From an uncultured Eubacteriales bacterium (GTDB lineage: Bacteria > Bacillota > Clostridia > Christensenellales > CAG-917), in NCBI GenBank assembly GCA_900550855.1, contig URTQ01000036.1:1-11198 (forward strand): a stretch of 11,198 bases of DNA, written 5' to 3'. Positions within the stretch are counted from its first letter, which is position 1, and each line of letters starts with the position of its first letter. Under the pieces are notes generated by a model. The model saw only the letters and a list, made by a program, of their open reading frames with translations. It made no database searches and was not told the DNA's origin. The position numbers and the translations under genes are program-made. This document shows, piece by piece, positions 7,301 through 11,198 of the stretch.

Positions 7301-7840
7301 AAGTTCGCAAAAAGTTTCGTCGCCGTCTGCGGTGTACTTTGCGATAACCTCGTCGAGAGCCTTGTTCATATACGAAGCGTGCCTCGTTTCGTCAAGCACC
7401 TCGAACGTCGGGGATATGCCGAGTTTGTCGAAGTTCTCTCTTATCAGCGACTGGCAAAACGCGTGTATTGTGCATATATGGCAAAACGGCAACTCGTCGA
7501 TTTCCTGTCTGAATCTGTCGCGCTTTTCGCCGCTCGACGCGCAAGCCGCCTTGAAAAGTTCTTGGTGCAGTCTTTCTTTAAGTTCGTCTGCGGCGGCGTT
7601 GTTATAGACGAGAACGAGCAGATTTTTCAAAGACGCGCCCTCGGACAGCATAACGATTATGCGCTTAACCATAGTGGACGTTTTTCCCGAACCTGCGGAA
7701 GCGGAAACGAGAATACGCCCCTTTTCGAGCACGGCTTTTTTCTGGTCGTCGGTGAGAAGAATATTGCCCTTTTCGTCGCGCAGAATTTCAAGCCTTTCCT
7801 CTGCGTTTTTGCTGAACGTCACAACGGTATTTTCACTCAT
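4370..7840 (-). CDS. addA: ATP-dependent helicase/nuclease subunit A (AddA)
   Basis: AddA is the motor and one nuclease of AddAB, the cytoplasmic complex that unwinds and resects double-strand breaks until it meets Chi, preparing DNA for RecA. The 1156-residue protein shows all UvrD-like superfamily 1A motifs: Q motif LTDDQ, Walker A SASAGSGKTS with K53, TIHAFCQ, Walker B DEYQD at 404-408, GDVKQSIYGFR, NFRS, STFHGYKGLE and VALTRAK. The C-terminal RecB-type nuclease has H999 in GTAYHKV, D1094 in GVIDLF, D1106 and K1108 in VDFKTS, and Q1124 in QLYLY, so it should be active. It is somewhat shorter than the B. subtilis protein (about 1230). The start is ATG at 7840: GGTGA (7850-7846) sits 5 bases upstream inside addB, and the ATG overlaps the addB stop by 8 bases (ATGAGTGA), implying translational coupling. 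An in-frame start at 7870 lies deeper in addB and lacks this site. Confidence 0.96.
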   Translation of the reverse strand: MSENTVVTFSKNAEERLEILRDEKGNILLTDDQKKAVLEKGRILVSASAGSGKTSTMVKRIIVMLSEGASLKNLLVLVYNNAAADELKERLHQELFKAACASSGEKRDRFRQEIDELPFCHICTIHAFCQSLIRENFDKLGISPTFEVLDETRHASYMNKALDEVIAKYTADGDETFCELADIFSQSRKEENLKSNLIKFYNLIEIQPDKDEFERCVAECYDSYDGSKFFEILQNYYKSFFAKANAALSQVKVRLETIAPTSKYVQSLAVATAFCAEIERENELLDMCALATKYEKPRAAISSKASEEEKLVTAYAKDYLKQLSDVIDEMKEIAKRGDALRQAHEQNAKYVKKLLEVAKNFAKVLDNLKKEDNVLSFEDLQHKALDLLNGGGASGEDFDAVFVDEYQDVNPTQEAIIRKLVKGECFMVGDVKQSIYGFRLADPAIFISRQNAYETSAKEGTNIFFNRNFRSAYGILDFVNGVFDSAMTEDSADVNYKKDARFELKDVPPVRLEGVNPEGYVQVHLFVKQKEEAQISTGLYDIEKACGDDGEGGSAQEGNFIANEIKKLVGKAKGDGKYIGYGDVAVLFRSRSTGAKEIVQTLKARGIPVNEGAFGKSASLPERELIAFLRVLDNPRQDVPLAGYLLSFFGGYDESELAYVASVDGDCLYDKFLAIANDDEYATKNGTYRALKAKARATFDTIEAYRLKASYQSVKELMRTIVGDYCYDAYLMRSGEGDAYGLKAFVESPDEEDSLGKFLQNYCEGDGGERGATGGDRVVISTFHGYKGLENPVVFVADTAFGFNYEAGSGDLILTGKGLGGDKGNNKGLVGMNAFDFEQKTKNSVTLSKIAVAKCIKDNQLKEEIRLFYVALTRAKQLMYVTATVSESKSAGFGVTAKLGGAGCDLDFISSAVFDGTVKCVPFRHYADEDDVQKAQPNSFQLVPDEDIVNAALSAQVFEYPYKQATALAMKYSVSALDSKDDDAIEVFEEAAKRGTAYHKVMQYIDYAARGAEEVEKQMDELVNRNIITKEEKETVNPQDVAKCLESDIMKVALEAEKKGKCHREQSFMMYKKASEVSDDFTSDDRVLVQGVIDLFIDDEKKIIVDFKTSSLKDEKTLEKYKKQLYLYKSAVESAINAKVDEIALYSFATGKTVKL

Positions 7841-10800
7841 TTTTCTCACCTTCCGTATCGAAACTTTCAAGCCCTTTCACTTTGGGCGTCTTTCTTTCGT
7901 TCGTGCCCTTGTACGCGCATATAGCGGCAAAATCGCACTTCTTGCACTTGTCTTTGAGCGGCGAAGGTTTTATATATCCGTCCGCAATCTTGCTTGCGCC
8001 CTCGCCCGCAATCGCCACGGCGTAATCGCCGAGTTTGTCGAAGCCCTCTTTCGAGAGGTGTATTTCGGGATTGAGATTCTCGCCCTTTCTGTCCGTTTTG
8101 AACGGCACGATTGCGCAATCGGGGTTTGAAGTCGCCATTTCGTCGATTAAACCCAGCGTTTCGCGACTGTCGCACGCTTGACCCTTGTATTTATAGCGGT
8201 TGCCGCTCTCGTCGGTGAAACTGGAAAATACGGGGAAATAGAACACGCCGCACGGCGTTGCGTCAAGGCTTTTTTCCACCGCACGCATATAGACGTAAAG
8301 TTGGATTTTTTGTCCGCAATACAACTCTTTGAGGGTCAAATCCGCGCTCTTGTAAGTCTTGTAGTCGATGATGATAAACTTGTCGCCCAGTTTGTCCACT
8401 CTGTCGATAGTGCCTTTTAGTTCCACCTTCTTTCCGGCAAATTCGAGGGACATCGGCTCTATCTTCCCTTCGCCTATTTTCGCTTCGAGCAAAAACGGTC
8501 TGAACGCCGAGCGTTTCTGAACCTCGAACAAGTCCTTGCAAAGCGTCGCGCCTTCTTCTTTGAGGCGAGAAAGGATTCTGCCCGTGTCCGCCTTTTCGAG
8601 CAACACTTCGAAGTTGTTTTCTTTTATCGCGAGGTCGAAATACTCGTATGCTTTTTGCCTTGCCTCGTTTTCGTCTTTTACGTTGTTATCGCGCACGTCA
8701 CCGAAAAACTTTTCAAGCACGAAGTGCAAAATCGTTCCGTTTTCCGTCCCCTCGAACGTGCCGTCTTTTCTCTTGCGCAAGGACAAAATATAGTTGAAAT
8801 AATGCGCGTACGGACAGCCGAAAAAGGTTTCCAGCCTGCTGACGCTCGTGCGCCCCGCAAAATACGATTTTTCGGGCAATTTGATTTTCACGGGCGATAC
8901 GAACGACTCGTTTATGAGTTTTTGCTCGTCCTCGCTCAAAAGGGAAAACGCCGAGCCGTACACGCCTATATCGTTTGCGTCGCAACGTCCGCTCACGCCG
9001 TTTTTAAGCACCTCGTTGAAGCACCCTTTTTTCGTCGAAAGCGCAAGAGCGGCTTTTTGCAAATCCTTTCCGTCAAGTGTCGTGTAATGCTCGAAGTCTA
9101 TTCTTTCTATTTCGAGCGGTTTGCCGTTTTCGGCAAGCATATTTTGAAGTTCGAACACGACGGTCGAGGGTCTTAACGCGCCGCCGTCGCCGCTGTCTGG
9201 ATAACTCACCACAAGCCTGCCCTGCGGTTTTTTCATAAGGTCGCAAACGGCGTACATACCGTCGAGTGCTTTTTGTCTTTCGCAAGGCGTAATCTCGACG
9301 CCGAGCGCAGAGAGCATTTGCTCGTCCTTGTCGGTAAGCACCACACCGCCGCCGCTTTGCGAAGGCAGTTTTCCGCTGTTTGCGCCAAGAACGTATACGT
9401 CGCCGTTCCCCGAAAATCTCGACTCGCCGTCACCTATGAAAACGCAATCGAGGTAGGTCGGCACAAGCGCGATTTTCAAAGTCTTTATCATAGATTTGAA
9501 AACGCTTTCGAATCCCTTTATATCCGTTTGGTCGTCGAGCACTTCTTCTATCTCGTCGAGCACCGCTTCGAGTTTGGAATTGACTTGCTCGGCGCACTTT
9601 CTGAAATATTCGCTTTGGCTTGCGATTTTATCGACGTATTTTAGATAGCAAGGTTCGATTTTTTCAAGCAAATCCCTCTTCGATTCGACAAAAGTCTTTA
9701 TGTTCTTGTTCCCCTTGAAGCGTTCGGGCGCAAGTATATTCACAATCTCTTTTCGCACCGCTTCGGGAATGACGTTTTCAACGGTATTGTCCAAAATCTC
9801 TACTTTATCGTCGATATTTGCATATATAAAGCCGTTTTTTTGTTCTTTTGCGTTAAATACTTTTCTTTCCTCGTGCTTTTTGAAGCAATCTTCCGTCGAG
9901 GTAGGCACGAAGCGCACGTTGTATTTCAAGCAATAGTTTTCAAACAGATACGCGCCTTCTTCGCCGTATTGCGAATAGATTGCAAACAGCGGATTTTTTA
10001 TGAAATCGCACACCTCGCCGAGTCTGAAATCCGTGCGATAGCAGGCGATTGCCTGCAATATGAATCTCGCTTTCGCTTGCTCGGAAAGCAATTCTTTTTT
10101 GTCGATAAAGTATGGGATTTCGTAGCGTGCAAACGTGGATTTTATCTCTTGTCCGTATGCGTCCAAATCGCTTGCGTACACCTCGAAATCCTTGTAACGT
10201 CTGCCCTCTCTCACGCCCTTTGCCACGTCGAGAGCGAGGCGCATAACCTCGTCGCTTCTGTCCTTTGCCGAACGCAACGTGACTTTGCCGTTGTTCTCGG
10301 CTTTTTCGTCCGCGCTCGTGGATATGTAAGAAAACAGTTTTTTGGAAATGGCGTCCACCGAATCGGGTAGGCTTTCGTCGTTTCTTTCAATCTGCACTCT
10401 GCCCTCGCAAAGAGAGGCGAGTTTCTTTGCCACGCGGTCGGGATATATGCGCTTGTTGGGGTTCGAATATCCGCTCGTTATGCCCACGGTCAGCGACAGC
10501 GCGTTGTTTGCGATACTCTTTATGATTTCGAGTTCGGGCGCGGAAAAATCGTATATGTCCGTAATGTAAAAGTTGGTCGAAGCAATCGCGCTCGGATTGT
10601 TTTTCAAAAACTCGGCAAGAGCGTAAAGCCTCGTTGACGAATCGCTGTGCTTGCCTTCGAGAGCGGCAAGGTAGCCGTCGTATATGAGCGCAAGGTCTTT
10701 TGCTTTCATTTGAAGCGAAACGTTCGCTTTTTTCGAAGATTCGAGCAAGTCTTGCGAGGATATACCGCTGTTTCTGACGGCGGTAAGCGCGGCGTAAAGT

Positions 10801-11141
10801 TCGCTTGCGAATCCCTCTTGAAGCGCGACTTTGTTGTAGTAGCAAAGTTTGTCGCGATTGTCCGCGATAACCTTGCCTATCAGCATAACCGACCCTTCGG
10901 GCGTAAGGCACTTTTTGATGTCGTTGCCTATAAGTTTGCTCGCAAGCCTCGTGAACGACATAACTTCTATGCCGAACGTGCTTTCTATGCCCAACGCGGA
11001 AATAAGCCCCCTTTCCACCGACGCGGTGAATCTGTCGGGCGCGATGACTATGTTTTTTGAAGTTCCGTCCATATTTTTGCCCAGAATCCCGACAACGCCG
11101 AGATATGCGCCTTTGGACGTGTTTGAAGTGATAATTTTCAT
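7833..11141 (-). CDS. addB: ATP-dependent helicase/nuclease subunit B (AddB)
   Basis: AddB partners AddA. It holds the second RecB-type nuclease and, in the known structure, the inactive helicase-like part that recognises Chi. The 1102-residue protein keeps the four iron-sulfur cysteines: C776 in FFGCPYAHYF, then C1066, C1069 and C1075 in CKKCDFAAIC. The nuclease residues are H806 in GTILHFV, D913 in GTIDRV, D926 and K928 in IIDYKT, and Q947 in QLYVY. Family landmarks SFTRLA near the N-terminus and VYVLGANSGKLP in the middle also fit. The N-terminus (MKIITSNTSKGAYLG) aligns with where B. subtilis AddB has a GxxGSGKT Walker A loop, but that loop is absent. The ATG at 11141 has no Shine-Dalgarno site and coincides with the predicted transcription start. 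It is first in an addB-addA operon, the usual order. Identification is firm from the C-terminal half. Confidence 0.95.
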   Translation of the reverse strand: MKIITSNTSKGAYLGVVGILGKNMDGTSKNIVIAPDRFTASVERGLISALGIESTFGIEVMSFTRLASKLIGNDIKKCLTPEGSVMLIGKVIADNRDKLCYYNKVALQEGFASELYAALTAVRNSGISSQDLLESSKKANVSLQMKAKDLALIYDGYLAALEGKHSDSSTRLYALAEFLKNNPSAIASTNFYITDIYDFSAPELEIIKSIANNALSLTVGITSGYSNPNKRIYPDRVAKKLASLCEGRVQIERNDESLPDSVDAISKKLFSYISTSADEKAENNGKVTLRSAKDRSDEVMRLALDVAKGVREGRRYKDFEVYASDLDAYGQEIKSTFARYEIPYFIDKKELLSEQAKARFILQAIACYRTDFRLGEVCDFIKNPLFAIYSQYGEEGAYLFENYCLKYNVRFVPTSTEDCFKKHEERKVFNAKEQKNGFIYANIDDKVEILDNTVENVIPEAVRKEIVNILAPERFKGNKNIKTFVESKRDLLEKIEPCYLKYVDKIASQSEYFRKCAEQVNSKLEAVLDEIEEVLDDQTDIKGFESVFKSMIKTLKIALVPTYLDCVFIGDGESRFSGNGDVYVLGANSGKLPSQSGGGVVLTDKDEQMLSALGVEITPCERQKALDGMYAVCDLMKKPQGRLVVSYPDSGDGGALRPSTVVFELQNMLAENGKPLEIERIDFEHYTTLDGKDLQKAALALSTKKGCFNEVLKNGVSGRCDANDIGVYGSAFSLLSEDEQKLINESFVSPVKIKLPEKSYFAGRTSVSRLETFFGCPYAHYFNYILSLRKRKDGTFEGTENGTILHFVLEKFFGDVRDNNVKDENEARQKAYEYFDLAIKENNFEVLLEKADTGRILSRLKEEGATLCKDLFEVQKRSAFRPFLLEAKIGEGKIEPMSLEFAGKKVELKGTIDRVDKLGDKFIIIDYKTYKSADLTLKELYCGQKIQLYVYMRAVEKSLDATPCGVFYFPVFSSFTDESGNRYKYKGQACDSRETLGLIDEMATSNPDCAIVPFKTDRKGENLNPEIHLSKEGFDKLGDYAVAIAGEGASKIADGYIKPSPLKDKCKKCDFAAICAYKGTNERKTPKVKGLESFDTEGEKNE

Positions 11142-11147
11142 AATTCG

Positions 11148-11176
11148 AGTATATCACTTTTGATGTACCGTTTCAA
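11148..11176 (-). promoter_or_regulatory. Promoter of addBA with extended -10
   Basis: On the minus strand TTGAAA (11176-11171, five of six consensus bases) is followed by a 17-base spacer and TATACT (11153-11148). TG at 11156-11155 forms an extended -10 (TGATATACT). With the last T of the -10 taken as -7, +1 falls on the A of the addB ATG at 11141. Confidence 0.75.
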
Positions 11177-11198
11177 TCCCATATGTTAAACAAATAAA

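Noticed and set aside
7841..7870. addA start at 7870
   Set aside because: Adds ten residues inside addB without a suitable ribosome site; the ATG at 7840 has GGTGA at 5 bases and the classic ATG/TGA overlap.

Overview
The window looks like chromosomal DNA of a Gram-positive bacterium of the Bacillota, probably an uncultured clostridial lineage. The basis is an AddA/AddB helicase-nuclease pair of the Firmicutes type in the order addB-addA, strong AGGAGG-type ribosome binding sites, sigma-A-like promoters with 17-bp spacers, and gene density and codon habits typical of such genomes. No mobile element, CRISPR array, tRNA or rRNA was seen. The species is not identifiable from the sequence.

Layout from left to right. 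Positions 1-313 are an AT-rich intergenic stretch. It ends in a probable promoter and a strongly structured RNA leader for a plus-strand CorA-type divalent metal transporter (314-1267). A compact hairpin with A/T tracts on both sides (1357-1386) can terminate transcription from both directions. Everything to its right is on the minus strand.

Reading leftward from 4183, a two-gene operon starts at a good promoter (4265-4237). The first gene encodes a 639-residue membrane protein with three transmembrane helices and a very long acidic, partly repetitive tail. The second encodes a 256-residue soluble acidic protein. Both end in the same roughly 60-residue module (41 of 60 residues identical), which I do not recognise. 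This pair is the least explained part of the window and the best candidate for something undescribed.

Further right, addB (7833-11141) and addA (4370-7840) overlap by 8 bases. They encode the double-strand-break end-processing helicase-nuclease. Nuclease residues in both subunits, the AddB iron-sulfur cysteines and all AddA helicase motifs are present. AddB has lost the Walker A motif found in the Bacillus subtilis protein. The addB promoter is placed so that transcription should begin at the start codon itself, so a leaderless mRNA is predicted.

The three units (metal transport, acidic protein pair, DNA repair) show no obvious functional link and are probably separately transcribed.
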